This document shows positions 43,001 to 51,768 of a stretch of DNA of 64,000 nt, one piece after another. This DNA comes from Chlamydiales bacterium (GTDB lineage: Bacteria; Chlamydiota; Chlamydiia; Chlamydiales; Simkaniaceae). Below the pieces are notes generated by a model. The model did no database searches and had not been told where the DNA came from. It worked only from the letters and a program-made list of their open reading frames with translations. The translations under genes and the position numbers were made by a program. Where the stretch lies: assembly GCA_024233395.1 (NCBI GenBank), contig JACKPR010000005.1, positions 101,751 to 165,750 on the forward strand, written 5' to 3'. How positions within the stretch are numbered: the first letter of the stretch is position 1; each line of letters begins with the position of its first letter.

Positions 43001-43473
43001 AGTGGACAAATCATTGGGGCTTAATTGGAGACTTTAGCCCTTTATCTATCCCCTTCCAGATCTTTGCTAATCTTGATCACTTTTATCTACGTAATGGAAA
43101 TTTTAATGAGTCAGGAGCTGGAAGTATCAATTTAAGAGTCAAAGCTAAAACATCAAATACCCTCCGCTCAGAGATAGGAATTAGTACAAACCATACTTTT
43201 AAAGTAGGCAATGGATGCTGGACTCCTTATGCACGACTCAGCTGGGTAAATAAATCCTTCTTGAGCAGTAGCTCCTACCGAGGAGGTTTCCGTGGACAAA
43301 TAGGAACGTTTTCAGCAAGTGCGACGAGCAAGGGAACCAATCAATGGGCTCCTGGTGCCGGAATAGAATTTTCAAATACCCACGGTTTTTCTCTTCTTTT
43401 AAATAGTCGCGCAGAAATCAATGGAAAAATGAAAAACTACTCTGCAGATATGCGCATGGAGTGTGCTTTTTAA
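40036..43473 (+). CDS. glycine-rich autotransporter (surface adhesin)
   Basis: An 1145-residue protein: a signal peptide (residues ~1-20), a beta-helical N-terminal passenger (FTIEGNHYTLTSTSG, TITIQNLKIVGA), a ~360-residue Gly-rich block (residues ~113-475) made of FGGGGGGSG/NGGNGGFG units, an autotransporter-associated strand (GDNTYTGSTIINSGALRING, near 560) and a C-terminal beta-barrel (~860-1145, HHFYFQPFGTWNSQ to MECAF, ending in Phe). It should be displayed on or released from the outer membrane. The Gly block is encoded by GGC/GGT/GGA triplet runs and is much more GC-rich than its surroundings. It is not a canonical Pmp: GGAI/FxxN repeats are lacking. Confidence 0.9.
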   Translation: MKIQYLSVLFLSATSYLLNATPVSNESDLNAAIISANSSGTDIEFMGSFDYSNLLQPLNANNVLQSTNQTFTIEGNHYTLTSTSGPHRGFFARESTGTITIQNLKIVGASAKGGNGNARGGGGLGAGGGLYLNSNSKVILDNVSFQNSQATGGSALDGSNDGNTGGGGGGGIGGDAGTGGYFVNAYQLISGGGGGGGGFSGNGGDSNEASGGAGGGGFNGNGGTTDNKTSGGAGGGGGGFNGGNCLSTNSGAGGAGDGGNGEDGITGSGGKGGKGSGTGLGGNGAAITYGGGGSGAVFNTYGTDTLTGVGASGVGGGGGGGIGIGYHGGNGGDGFGGGGSGGAGASSTNPSGNGGNGGFGSGGGGSGGNTEAGGVGNGGNGGFGGGGGGSGKTGQSSTTISKGGDGGFGAGGGGGGANNNINTSPGSIGGNGGFGGGGGSCGFGGTPGMGGFGGGNGTTSTTQGGGGAAMGADIFIQEGAELTIRTGISFDGSILTGGSGAIFGQTLGTNIFMMSSGSITVENLSINSYVPNPIESEVSTVGGGGLFLGTGNTALFSISGDNTYTGSTIINSGALRINGSVITPVTLNDGALVGKAHLYTNDAVPNAGDLTMHGGFIFPGDYVFGSINVGNNLLFTGGTFVTQVDSIGNARTIEVSGTATLAGTLTVQKATGNFLTGQTITLLEANGGVTGSFGTQHLPLGADGAPLFTVQYTGNSAELLVIRDHVFVHPHIDPGNPRHVAKYIQSLLPIDPNSDLGLVIRSLGVLSNKELNKTLNMMHQGVFGLFEFMNLTTNAQIMQMFNQQRFRLLAPDTPETISQLEPKLTASTDLKSLLYAYDNDSNQTPEPFYPNTPVRRGCGRNLTRSHHFYFQPFGTWNSQSQKGELRGANYESAGILTGYDYLFENFYLGVGAGYAYTNFRWDESAGKGHIHQAYGGLHGSYFNRYFSMILASMAGKNYYDAERNITSSAPNHPRGAINRTAHSNNSGIQWTNHWGLIGDFSPLSIPFQIFANLDHFYLRNGNFNESGAGSINLRVKAKTSNTLRSEIGISTNHTFKVGNGCWTPYARLSWVNKSFLSSSSYRGGFRGQIGTFSASATSKGTNQWAPGAGIEFSNTHGFSLLLNSRAEINGKMKNYSADMRMECAF

Positions 43474-43476
43474 AGC

Positions 43477-44625
43477 TTAAAGGGTTTCGAAATGATCAAA
43501 TAATGCGCTGATTGTTTCATAGTAGGCTTCTGCAACATCGATCACACGCTCAGGACACGAGAGTCCTTCAATCATTGTCTGATTTTGACTGAGCTCAAGC
43601 GCTTCTTGAAGATTATTTTGAATCAAAGTTTCCCCATAGCAAAGGGGTCCTTTAACAAGACGGGTTAAACAAAGATTACGACAAAATACACCGTCTGATG
43701 AAATTAAGCTGTTCCCAAAGCCACAGACCTCTCTTTTCGTTGTTTTGAGTGGCGGAACTTGTAAATGGGTAGTAAAACGGCTAACAAGATCTTGGGCAAT
43801 AGCATGAGAATTTTCTAGATCCTGGGTACAAATCAACCGGAGAAAATGGTACCGATCCTCTGGAGTTGCAAGTTCACCGCTACAAAAGGCTCCAGGGATA
43901 AAGACAAGGTTAAAGTTACGGTCTGTTTCTTTTGTTTGGGTAGAATCTGGCAATTCAGAATCGATCGCATTGTAATGAATAAAAAGGGTAAGATCGGGAT
44001 TAAACGCATTGATAAGCTCTGCGCGTGCGCGAAGGTCTAACCGATTATAATGGCGGAGAAAAATAGTGGAAAGAGGAACCCCTTTTTCCCAAAGTTCCGG
44101 ATGATTTTTTAGCCAATCGAAAAAGTTTTCAGGATAAACTCCTTCTCCAATTCCCTTTCGAGTGATGAGAACGGTTGTCCCTTTTTCCTCTAACTTTTTT
44201 TTGAGATGAAGGGCTGTCAAAAATGCAAGAGATCCCTCATCAAAGGATAGGGTTTTTCCCTCATGTTCCATCTCAACATACCGCTCTTCAAGTCTGGCAA
44301 ACTCTCCTCCAAAATGTCCAGGATCAATCGCAATTCTAGCCTGACTTAATGGACGGGTAAACCGAGGAGGCTTGGGAACTTCCATGCCAAAGTAAAGACG
44401 ATACTCCTCACTTCCTTTACCCTTATCTTCATAAGAAGCATACAAGACGAGCGCTTCATCTGTAAGCTCATAGTAGTTTTCAATTTCTTTCGAATACTGA
44501 AGGAAATGGGTAATTTTTCTCGTCACATACTCTTTTGAAAGCTGATGTTGATAACGATCGAATTCTGAAAAACTCTCGCAAAAACATGGGGCGATTAAAA
44601 AAAGGAAAAAAAGAAAACACTTCAT
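43477..44625 (-). CDS. exported N-acetylmuramoyl-L-alanine amidase (Amidase_3)
   Basis: A 382-residue protein: a signal peptide (residues ~1-16), an unassigned segment to ~95, then an Amidase_3 domain with RIAIDPGHFGGE (first Zn His), FDEGSLAFLTALHLKKKL (Zn Glu), TRKG and PDLTLFIHYNA (second Zn His). It would cleave the amide bond between MurNAc and stem peptide. AGGTG precedes the ATG. The C-terminal ~130 residues are longer than in AmiC and their role is unclear. Confidence 0.85.
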   Translation of the reverse strand: MKCFLFFLFLIAPCFCESFSEFDRYQHQLSKEYVTRKITHFLQYSKEIENYYELTDEALVLYASYEDKGKGSEEYRLYFGMEVPKPPRFTRPLSQARIAIDPGHFGGEFARLEERYVEMEHEGKTLSFDEGSLAFLTALHLKKKLEEKGTTVLITRKGIGEGVYPENFFDWLKNHPELWEKGVPLSTIFLRHYNRLDLRARAELINAFNPDLTLFIHYNAIDSELPDSTQTKETDRNFNLVFIPGAFCSGELATPEDRYHFLRLICTQDLENSHAIAQDLVSRFTTHLQVPPLKTTKREVCGFGNSLISSDGVFCRNLCLTRLVKGPLCYGETLIQNNLQEALELSQNQTMIEGLSCPERVIDVAEAYYETISALFDHFETL

Positions 44626-44670
44626 TGCAATACACCTCGATTTCGCATGAGTGTATATCTAAAGTGAAAT

Positions 44671-45267
44671 TTATTTCCTCTTAGAATTTTCTTTTGAAGC
44701 TTGTTGAACTGCAAAATTTAGTTTTAAGACATTTATCCTTTCTCTTCCAAAAATTCCCAATGTCTTTTTTTCCGTAAATTGTTCGATCAAATCAAAGACT
44801 GTTTGAAGCGGAAGGTTTTGAGCTTCAGCAACCCTTGAAGCTTGTATCCTTGCATTTTTTATTGAAATATGGGGATCCAATCCACTTCCTGAAGAAGTAA
44901 CAGCATCTGCGGGAATCAAAGTCTGGGTATCTATTCCATTGATTTTTCGATAAGCATTCACATTTTTTTCTAAGTTCTCATGTAGCTTGTTTGAAGTTGG
45001 TCCTAAATTACTCCCTGCGGATTTGATTCCATCATAATCACAGGCTGAAGGGCGAGAATGAAAATAACCAACATCTTGAAAGTTTTGGCCAATAAGCTCA
45101 GAACCAATCACTCTATCTCCTTTATAAATAAGACTTCCTTTGGCTTTATTTGGAGTGATCACTTTTGCGATTCCAAAACTAATCGAAGGATAAATCCCCC
45201 CCAACAGTATCCCAAGAAGGATGAAAAGAAAAAATGCTGTCGAAATTGTTTGAACGATTTTTTTCAT
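44671..45267 (-). CDS. kdpC: K+-transporting ATPase subunit C
   Basis: A 198-residue subunit with one N-terminal transmembrane helix and the KdpC pattern: GSELIGQNFQDVGYFHSRPS, SSGSGLDPHISIKNARIQAS and VAEAQNLPLQTVFDLIEQFT. It stabilises the KdpFABC complex and raises K+ affinity. It is last in the kdpFABC operon, 4 bp after kdpB. Confidence 0.95.
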   Translation of the reverse strand: MKKIVQTISTAFFLFILLGILLGGIYPSISFGIAKVITPNKAKGSLIYKGDRVIGSELIGQNFQDVGYFHSRPSACDYDGIKSAGSNLGPTSNKLHENLEKNVNAYRKINGIDTQTLIPADAVTSSGSGLDPHISIKNARIQASRVAEAQNLPLQTVFDLIEQFTEKKTLGIFGRERINVLKLNFAVQQASKENSKRK

Positions 45268-45271
45268 GGTT

Positions 45272-47269
45272 TTAAAAAATTCTAAAAAAGTTAAGGATTA
45301 AGTCGATGAATTTTATTCCAATAAAAGGAACAAGAATTCCTCCCAATCCGTAAAGTGCTAGATTTCTTCTAAGTGTTTTTGATGCGCTTTGAGGAGTCAC
45401 CTTTACTCCTTTGAATGCTAAGGGAATCAAAAGAATAATAATGATAGCATTGAATATGACAGCACTTAAAATCGCACTTTGTGGACTTGATAAATGCATG
45501 ACATTCAAAGGAGCAATAAAAGGGAAAAAGGGTATTAATATTGCAGGAATAATGGCAAAATACTTGGCAACGTCATTTGCAATACTGAATGTTGTCAAAG
45601 CACCGCGCGTCATTAACATTTGTTTTCCAATTTCAATAATTTCAAAAAGTTTTGTTGGATGAGAATCTAAATCAATCATATTTCCAGCTTCTTTTGCTGC
45701 TTGAGAGCCTGCGTTCATCGCAACACCAACATCGGCTTGAGCTAGGGCGGGGGCATCATTCACCCCATCTCCTGTCATTGCAACCATTGTCCCTTCTTTT
45801 TGCAATTCTTTGACATACCGGAGTTTTTCTTCAGGAGAAACCTCTGCGATAAAATCATCGACGCCAACCTCTTTTGCAATCGTTGCTGCAGTCACCTTGT
45901 TGTCACCCGTCATCATAATTGTTTTCAAACCCATCATCCGGAATCGGTGAAATTGCTCTGCAAGTCCTGGTTTTATCGTATCTTTGAGGAAAATAATCCC
46001 AAGAACTTTTTCTTTGGAAGCAAGCACAAGAGGAGTCCCTCCTTCATTAGAAATTTTGTTCAAGGAATCTCTCATTTTAGAACTCAAAGGCTTTCCTAAA
46101 TATTTTTCTATCGCATCCTTTGCTCCTTTTCGAAAAGATCCTGTCGCAAAATCGACACCACTCATCCGTTCATCGGCGCTAAAGGGAATAAAAGTTAAGG
46201 AAGGTTCTTCTACTTTTGTTACTGAAGGGTACTCTTTTTCAATGAGTTCTATAATACTCCGCCCTTCTGTAGTTTCGTCCTGCAAGGAGGAAAGAAAACA
46301 AGCCCTTACCATCTCTTCTTCTGAAATCTCATCATCGGGGATCAATGAATGTGCGCGGCGATTTCCATAGGTAATTGTTCCGGTTTTATCGAGTAAAACA
46401 ACATCGATATCTCCTGCAGCTTCCACAGCTTGCCCACTCATTGAGAGAACATTCCTCCGTGTCAGACGATTAATCCCCGCAATTCCTATTGCACTCAACA
46501 ATCCTGCAATCGTTGTCGGAATTAAGCAAACAAGAAAGGCAATAAGAACAGTAAAAGAGAGTTTGAGATCTAAATACAGCGTAAAAATCTTCATTGCTGC
46601 CAGGACAAGGATAAAAATAAAAGTTAAGGCGGATAATAGGATCGTTAAGGCGATTTCGTTGGGTGTTTTTTTCCTTTTCGCACTCTCAATCAATTCAATC
46701 ATCTGATCAAGAAATGTTTCTCCAGGATTGGAAGTGATGCGGACTTTAATTTGATCGGATAAGACTTGCGTTCCTCCACTGACAGTATTTTGATCTGTTC
46801 CTGAAGCTCGAATGACAGGTTCTGATTCTCCAGTAATCGCTGACTCATCGATTGAGGCTGCCCCCTCAATAATTTCACCGTCAGCAGGAACTGTTTCTCC
46901 AGCTCTGACTAAGACAATATCCCCTTTAGCAAGAGATTCCCAATCAACAACTTGAATCTCATCATTGGAACCAAGTTTATTTGCAGTGGTTTTGACACGC
47001 GTTTTCCGAAGCGACTCCGCTTGAGATTTATTCCGACTTTCCGCAATCGCCTCAGAAAAATTTGCAAATAAAACCGTTGCCCAAAGCCAAATAGCAACCC
47101 AACAAGTAAACCGAAAGAGATCTTGGCCAATGAAAAAAAGTTCAATTGTTGCAAGAATTGCTCCAATTTCCGTTATGAAAATGACAGGGTTTTTTATGAG
47201 TCGATGAGGACTTAGTTTTATCAAGGTTTCTTTAAAAGTTTCACTTAAACTAATGGAGGGATGAGTCAT
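45272..47269 (-). CDS. kdpB: K+-transporting P-type ATPase subunit B
   Basis: A 665-residue P-type ATPase with TGES (actuator), DKTGTIT (phosphorylated Asp), GDGVNDAPALAQADVGVAMN (hinge) and the KdpB-specific NPVIFITEIGA at the start. It supplies ATP energy for K+ uptake through KdpA. It is next to kdpA with a 1-bp gap. Confidence 0.97.
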   Translation of the reverse strand: MTHPSISLSETFKETLIKLSPHRLIKNPVIFITEIGAILATIELFFIGQDLFRFTCWVAIWLWATVLFANFSEAIAESRNKSQAESLRKTRVKTTANKLGSNDEIQVVDWESLAKGDIVLVRAGETVPADGEIIEGAASIDESAITGESEPVIRASGTDQNTVSGGTQVLSDQIKVRITSNPGETFLDQMIELIESAKRKKTPNEIALTILLSALTFIFILVLAAMKIFTLYLDLKLSFTVLIAFLVCLIPTTIAGLLSAIGIAGINRLTRRNVLSMSGQAVEAAGDIDVVLLDKTGTITYGNRRAHSLIPDDEISEEEMVRACFLSSLQDETTEGRSIIELIEKEYPSVTKVEEPSLTFIPFSADERMSGVDFATGSFRKGAKDAIEKYLGKPLSSKMRDSLNKISNEGGTPLVLASKEKVLGIIFLKDTIKPGLAEQFHRFRMMGLKTIMMTGDNKVTAATIAKEVGVDDFIAEVSPEEKLRYVKELQKEGTMVAMTGDGVNDAPALAQADVGVAMNAGSQAAKEAGNMIDLDSHPTKLFEIIEIGKQMLMTRGALTTFSIANDVAKYFAIIPAILIPFFPFIAPLNVMHLSSPQSAILSAVIFNAIIIILLIPLAFKGVKVTPQSASKTLRRNLALYGLGGILVPFIGIKFIDLILNFFRIF

Positions 47270-47270
47270 A

Positions 47271-48989
47271 TTAAAAAAAGACTCCTTTCAACATAAAAAA
47301 CTCTTCTAAAATCGGGCCCATTACCAATGAGGGAATAAAGGTTAATGCTCCAAGAAGAATAATCACCCCAATAAGTAGAAATGTGAACATTGGGCCTGAA
47401 ATAGGAAAAGATCCTGCACTATGAGGGTGTTTCTTTTTTCTCAAAAAGGATCCTCCAAGAGCAATAATTAACGATAATATTAAAAAGCGCCCAATGAGCA
47501 TTGCAAAACCTAACGCGAGATTATAGGGAATAGTATTTGCAGATAGCCCTCCAAAAGCACTTCCATTATTTCCAGTTGCAGAACTGAAAGCATAGAGAAT
47601 TTCACTCAACCCATGAGGTCCCTGATTCCCTAAACTTGAAACTCCCCATTGGCTTACCGAGGCCCATGCACTGAATCCAATAATCGAAAGAAAAAATGCT
47701 AAAAGAGCCAAAACTGCTAATTTTATATCATGTCCTTCGATCTTTTTTTCAAGGTATTCTGGAGTACGACCCGTAATCAATCCCGCAATGAAAATTGCCA
47801 GAATTATAAAAAGAACAATGCTATAGAGTCCTGAACCGATTCCACCAAAGATAATCTCTCCAAGTTGCATATTCAATAAAAGAACCATTCCACCAATTGG
47901 TGTATAGGAATCATGCATGGAGTTTACCGCACCATTTGCAACACTGGTTGTTGTAACTCCATATAAGGTCGATTCAAAGGTTGTAAAACGACTTTCTTTT
48001 CCCTCAATGTTGCCTACAGTATTTTCGATTCCTAATCTTTCATAGAGGGGATTCCCCTCCAATTCAAAGTACGTACAAACAAATAAAGCTCCAAGAAAAA
48101 CAACCAACATTGCTACAAAAACCGACCACCCATGTTTTTGGTTTTTGACCATCCGTCCTAAGTAATAGGTCTGAGCAGCTGGAATTAAGATGATCGATAA
48201 AATTTGGAAAAAATTGCTGATTGGCGTGGGGTTCTCATAAGGATGACAAGAGTTAACTCCAGTATACCCTCCTCCATTTGATCCTATCAGCTTTATTGAC
48301 TCTTGAGAAGCTATGGGCCCTTGGACTATTCTCTGCATTTTTTGGGAAAGCGAAAGCGTTTCACACTGGGTATAAGTATCAAAATTCTCTGGCACTCCTT
48401 GAATGAGGTAGAAAACTGTAAATATTAATGCAAGGGGAAGGAAAACATAATAACTTAAACGGACCAAATCAACCCAAAAGTTCCCTAAACCCTCTTGCTT
48501 GTTTCCAACAATCCCTCGAATAAGAGCTGCAACAGCACACATCCCAACTGCTGGTGAAACAAAACATTGCAATGTTAAAACAACCATTTGTGAGAAATAA
48601 GACATCGTTGTTTCACCCGAATAACTTTGCCAATCTGTATTTGTCATAAAACTAACAGCCGTATTGAAACTCAAATCCCACGAAAGGTTTGATAGATTTT
48701 CAGGATTCAAAGGAAGAAATTGCTGAATCATCAATAAGACAAATGTCAGGATTAAACAAACAAAACTAAAGGCAAGGAGAGCCCCTAGATACTCTTTCCA
48801 TGAGTGCGTTTTCTCAAAAGAAATTCCACAAAGACGATAAGTTAGCCTTTCTAAAGGAGAAAAAATAAAACCTAAGTAAGTTTTTGGTTTTCGTTCCAGT
48901 ACTCGATAAAGATAAATCCCTAAAACCTTTGTCAAAATGAGGAGTAAAATAAGAAATATGCCCAGCTCAAACCAATCAGAATTTTCCAT
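47271..48989 (-). CDS. kdpA: K+-transporting ATPase subunit A
   Basis: A 572-residue membrane subunit with four K+-channel-like repeats, including NTAVSFMTNTDWQSYSGE, GSNGGGYTGVNSCHPYENPT and SSATGNNGSAFGG. It selects and conducts K+ before KdpB-driven translocation. Its ATG overlaps the kdpF stop (TGATGG). Confidence 0.96.
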   Translation of the reverse strand: MENSDWFELGIFLILLLILTKVLGIYLYRVLERKPKTYLGFIFSPLERLTYRLCGISFEKTHSWKEYLGALLAFSFVCLILTFVLLMIQQFLPLNPENLSNLSWDLSFNTAVSFMTNTDWQSYSGETTMSYFSQMVVLTLQCFVSPAVGMCAVAALIRGIVGNKQEGLGNFWVDLVRLSYYVFLPLALIFTVFYLIQGVPENFDTYTQCETLSLSQKMQRIVQGPIASQESIKLIGSNGGGYTGVNSCHPYENPTPISNFFQILSIILIPAAQTYYLGRMVKNQKHGWSVFVAMLVVFLGALFVCTYFELEGNPLYERLGIENTVGNIEGKESRFTTFESTLYGVTTTSVANGAVNSMHDSYTPIGGMVLLLNMQLGEIIFGGIGSGLYSIVLFIILAIFIAGLITGRTPEYLEKKIEGHDIKLAVLALLAFFLSIIGFSAWASVSQWGVSSLGNQGPHGLSEILYAFSSATGNNGSAFGGLSANTIPYNLALGFAMLIGRFLILSLIIALGGSFLRKKKHPHSAGSFPISGPMFTFLLIGVIILLGALTFIPSLVMGPILEEFFMLKGVFF

Positions 48990-49072
48990 CAGAATTTTTC
49001 AGGCCAAATAATTGTGATAAATAAATAAACAAGAACACAAAAAGTAACAATTCCTAATATAAGATATAACAT
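48989..49072 (-). CDS. kdpF: K+-transporting ATPase subunit F (27 aa)
   Basis: A 27-residue single-helix peptide, MLYLILGIVTFCVLV then YLFITIIWPEKF, matching the KdpF pattern of one hydrophobic helix ending in a PE-[KR]-F motif. It stabilises the Kdp complex. The stop overlaps the kdpA start by one base (TGATG), so it is the first gene of kdpFABC. A promoter ends 8 bases upstream. It is easily missed because of its size. Confidence 0.85.
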   Translation of the reverse strand: MLYLILGIVTFCVLVYLFITIIWPEKF

Positions 49073-49080
49073 AAACTTCT

Positions 49081-49110
49081 TAGATAAAAGAAAAGATCTA
49101 AAGTTGTCAA
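49081..49110 (-). promoter_or_regulatory. promoter of kdpFABC
   Basis: On the minus strand, a consensus TTGACA (49105-49110) and TATCTA (49081-49086) are separated by 18 bp. The kdpF ATG starts 8 bases after the -10, so the transcript would be almost leaderless. No kdpDE genes are in the window. Confidence 0.6.
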
Positions 49111-49147
49111 GATTGAAAATTTGGGAATTTGTGAAGAATTTTGAAGA

Positions 49148-49167
49148 CAAGTCGACGCAGACAAAAA
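49148..49167. repeat. 20-bp repeat, inverted copy at 52567-52586
   Basis: CAAGTCGACGCAGACAAAAA is identical to the reverse complement of 52567-52586, with further partial similarity upstream (GAATTTTGA against AATTTTGA). It lies just before the glgP start and looks like a remnant of a MITE-like core. Confidence 0.7.
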
Positions 49168-49206
49168 GTGTGGAATAATAATAACATCTTTACTACAAAC
49201 CAGTTC

Positions 49207-51759
49207 ATGGATTCATTAGAAGCTCAAGCAGATTCTGTAGTACAAAAGGTGCGCCATTACCTCATCACAATGATGGGACGTACGGCTGATGAAGCAAATG
49301 ATGAAGAATTTTATCGCGCTTTTTCAGCAGCTCTTCGTGAAGAGGTGATGATCAATTGGACTGCAACCGCTCACACCTTTAAAAAACCTGGCCTTCGAAA
49401 ACTCTATTATTTATCGATGGAATATATGCCCGGCCGCCTTTTTGGGAATAATATTACCAATATTAGCGCCATGGATTTGGTTAAGACCGTTTTAAAAAAA
49501 TCGGGAAGAGACTTTCAAACGATCGCCCATATGGAACAAGATATCGGCATTGGAAATGGAGGATTGGGGCGCCTTGCATCTTGTTTTATGGATTCTCTAG
49601 CAACCCTTCAATATCCTGCAATGGGATATGGGATGCGGTATCAATATGGAATCTTTGAACAAGAATTGATTTGTGGGGTGCAAGTTGAACGTCCTGATTG
49701 CTGGCTTCTTACACCAAACCCCTGGGAGTTTCGTAGAGATTGTTCTGCTGTTTCTGTCCGATTTGCTGGGAAACCCATCTCCCGAAAAAATAGTCATGGT
49801 GATGAGGTTTTTGATTTAATCGATTATGAGGAAGTCCGCGCTCTTCCTTATGATCTACCTATTATAGGATACAGTGTCGATCCCAATTTTTCAGTCTTAA
49901 CACTGCGGCTCTGGTCAACTAAAGAATCACCGCGGAATTTTGGACTTCAGAAATTTAATGCGGGTGATTTTGGACAAGCCAGTGAAAATACAAGTCTCAC
50001 AGATGTTCTTTACCCCAATGATAATCATGAAGCAGGAAAAAGAGTCCGTTTAAAGCAGGAGTTTTTGCTCGTCTCTGCTTCTCTTCAAGATATTGTCAAT
50101 CAATACAAGGAAGTTTACTCCGACTGGAGTTCTTTTGCAGATGTCGTACGCATTCAGATTAATGATACACACCCCGCTTTGATTATCCCTGAAATGATTC
50201 ATCTTCTGACAAAAGAACATAACCTTTCCTGGAAAGAGGCTTGGGAAACTGTCCGAACATGTTGTGGATATACGAATCATACCGTCTTAAAAGAAGCTCT
50301 TGAAGAATGGAATGCTGAAAGGATGTTTGAGCTCCTTCCTCGACATTTCTTTATTATCGAACGGCTCAATCTTGAATTCTGCTCTGCAGTCAGGAAAACT
50401 TTTCCAAACGACGAAGAAAAGGTTCGTCGAATGTCCTTTATTGAAGGAGGGCAAATTAAAATGGCCAATCTAGCCATTTACGGGTCTCATAAAGTGAATG
50501 GTGTTGCAGCTCTTCATACGGAAATTCTTAAAACTTCTCTTTTTAAGGATTTTTTCGAGATGTATCCCGATAAATTTGTAAATGTTACCAATGGAATCAC
50601 ACAGCGGCGGTGGCTCCTATATTGCAATCCTCTCCTCACAGAGTTTTTAGAAAAACGGATCGGTAATGGATGGATTACAAATTTTGAGGAAATCTCCCGT
50701 ATCGCAGACTATGCAGGAGATCCTGAATCTCAAAAAGAATTTCTAGCCATTAAGAAAAAAAATAAAGAGCGTCTCTTGAAGATGGTTCAAGAGGATGCTG
50801 ATTTCCATCATGGCACTGGGGAAAAATATGCCGAAGAAAACTTTCTTGGCTCCGATGCTCTTTTTGATGTTCAAATCAAGAGGATTCATGAATATAAAAG
50901 ACAGCTCATGAAAGCTCTTCACCTTTTAATGCTCTACTTCGAAATCAAAGAAAATCCTGAATCTCACCGAATCAAACGTTTTGCAATTTTTGGAGGGAAA
51001 GCAGCTCCTGGGTACCAGATCGCAAAAGCAATTATCCGTTTCATCTATTGCCTTTCCCGAAAAATCAATCGTGATCCCGATGTAGGAAAAAAGCTAAAAG
51101 TTATCTATGTTGAAAATTATAATGTCTCCAAAGCAGAAGTGATCATTCCTGGAACCGATCTCTCCGAACAAATCTCTACTGCAGGGATGGAAGCCTCAGG
51201 AACAGGAAATATGAAGTTTTCGATTAATGGAGCCCTCACCATTGCAACAGATGACGGTGCCAATGTCGAAATCCGAGAGAATGTGACCAATGAATGGTGG
51301 CCCTTTTTGTTTGGTGCAAGTAGTCGTGATAACTTAGAAATGCGGCGCTCTCGCAGTTATAATCCTCAAGAAATCTATGCCAATATTCCTCAGATCAAAC
51401 AAGTTGTAGATGCTCTGCAAGATCGCTCTCTTGTTGAAAATGATGCGGAACATAAAGCCTTAATGGCTGTACACAACTCGCTAAATAGTGATCGCTTTTT
51501 TGTTCTCAATGATCTGATGTCTTACTATAACACTCAGAAAAAAGTGGAAGCACTTTACCAAGAACCCCATCGATGGGCAGAATTTGCCCTTCATAATATG
51601 GCAGGAATGGGCTCATTTTCAGCGGATGTTTCTATCAAAAATTACGCGGAAAAAATTTGGGATCTCAAACCTTGCCCTCCTGATTTGGAAGAGCTTAATC
51701 AGGTACGAAAAGAATATAGTGAGCACGATCGATGCCGAATCGCTCCTCGAGAAGACTAG
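49207..51759 (+). CDS. glgP: glycogen/maltodextrin phosphorylase
   Basis: An 850-residue GT35 enzyme with YYLSMEYMPGRLFGN, NGGLGRLASCFMDS, the KRIHEYKRQLMKALH region and the PLP-lysine motif ASGTGNMKFSINGALTIATD. It releases glucose-1-phosphate from glycogen. The start is uncertain: ATG 49207 gives the usual length, while upstream in-frame GTG (49168) and TTG (49141) lie in a 20-bp repeat remnant. No Shine-Dalgarno is visible. Divergent from kdpFABC. Chlamydiae keep glycogen metabolism. Confidence 0.95.
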   Translation: MDSLEAQADSVVQKVRHYLITMMGRTADEANDEEFYRAFSAALREEVMINWTATAHTFKKPGLRKLYYLSMEYMPGRLFGNNITNISAMDLVKTVLKKSGRDFQTIAHMEQDIGIGNGGLGRLASCFMDSLATLQYPAMGYGMRYQYGIFEQELICGVQVERPDCWLLTPNPWEFRRDCSAVSVRFAGKPISRKNSHGDEVFDLIDYEEVRALPYDLPIIGYSVDPNFSVLTLRLWSTKESPRNFGLQKFNAGDFGQASENTSLTDVLYPNDNHEAGKRVRLKQEFLLVSASLQDIVNQYKEVYSDWSSFADVVRIQINDTHPALIIPEMIHLLTKEHNLSWKEAWETVRTCCGYTNHTVLKEALEEWNAERMFELLPRHFFIIERLNLEFCSAVRKTFPNDEEKVRRMSFIEGGQIKMANLAIYGSHKVNGVAALHTEILKTSLFKDFFEMYPDKFVNVTNGITQRRWLLYCNPLLTEFLEKRIGNGWITNFEEISRIADYAGDPESQKEFLAIKKKNKERLLKMVQEDADFHHGTGEKYAEENFLGSDALFDVQIKRIHEYKRQLMKALHLLMLYFEIKENPESHRIKRFAIFGGKAAPGYQIAKAIIRFIYCLSRKINRDPDVGKKLKVIYVENYNVSKAEVIIPGTDLSEQISTAGMEASGTGNMKFSINGALTIATDDGANVEIRENVTNEWWPFLFGASSRDNLEMRRSRSYNPQEIYANIPQIKQVVDALQDRSLVENDAEHKALMAVHNSLNSDRFFVLNDLMSYYNTQKKVEALYQEPHRWAEFALHNMAGMGSFSADVSIKNYAEKIWDLKPCPPDLEELNQVRKEYSEHDRCRIAPRED

Positions 51760-51768
51760 TGCGTGTTC

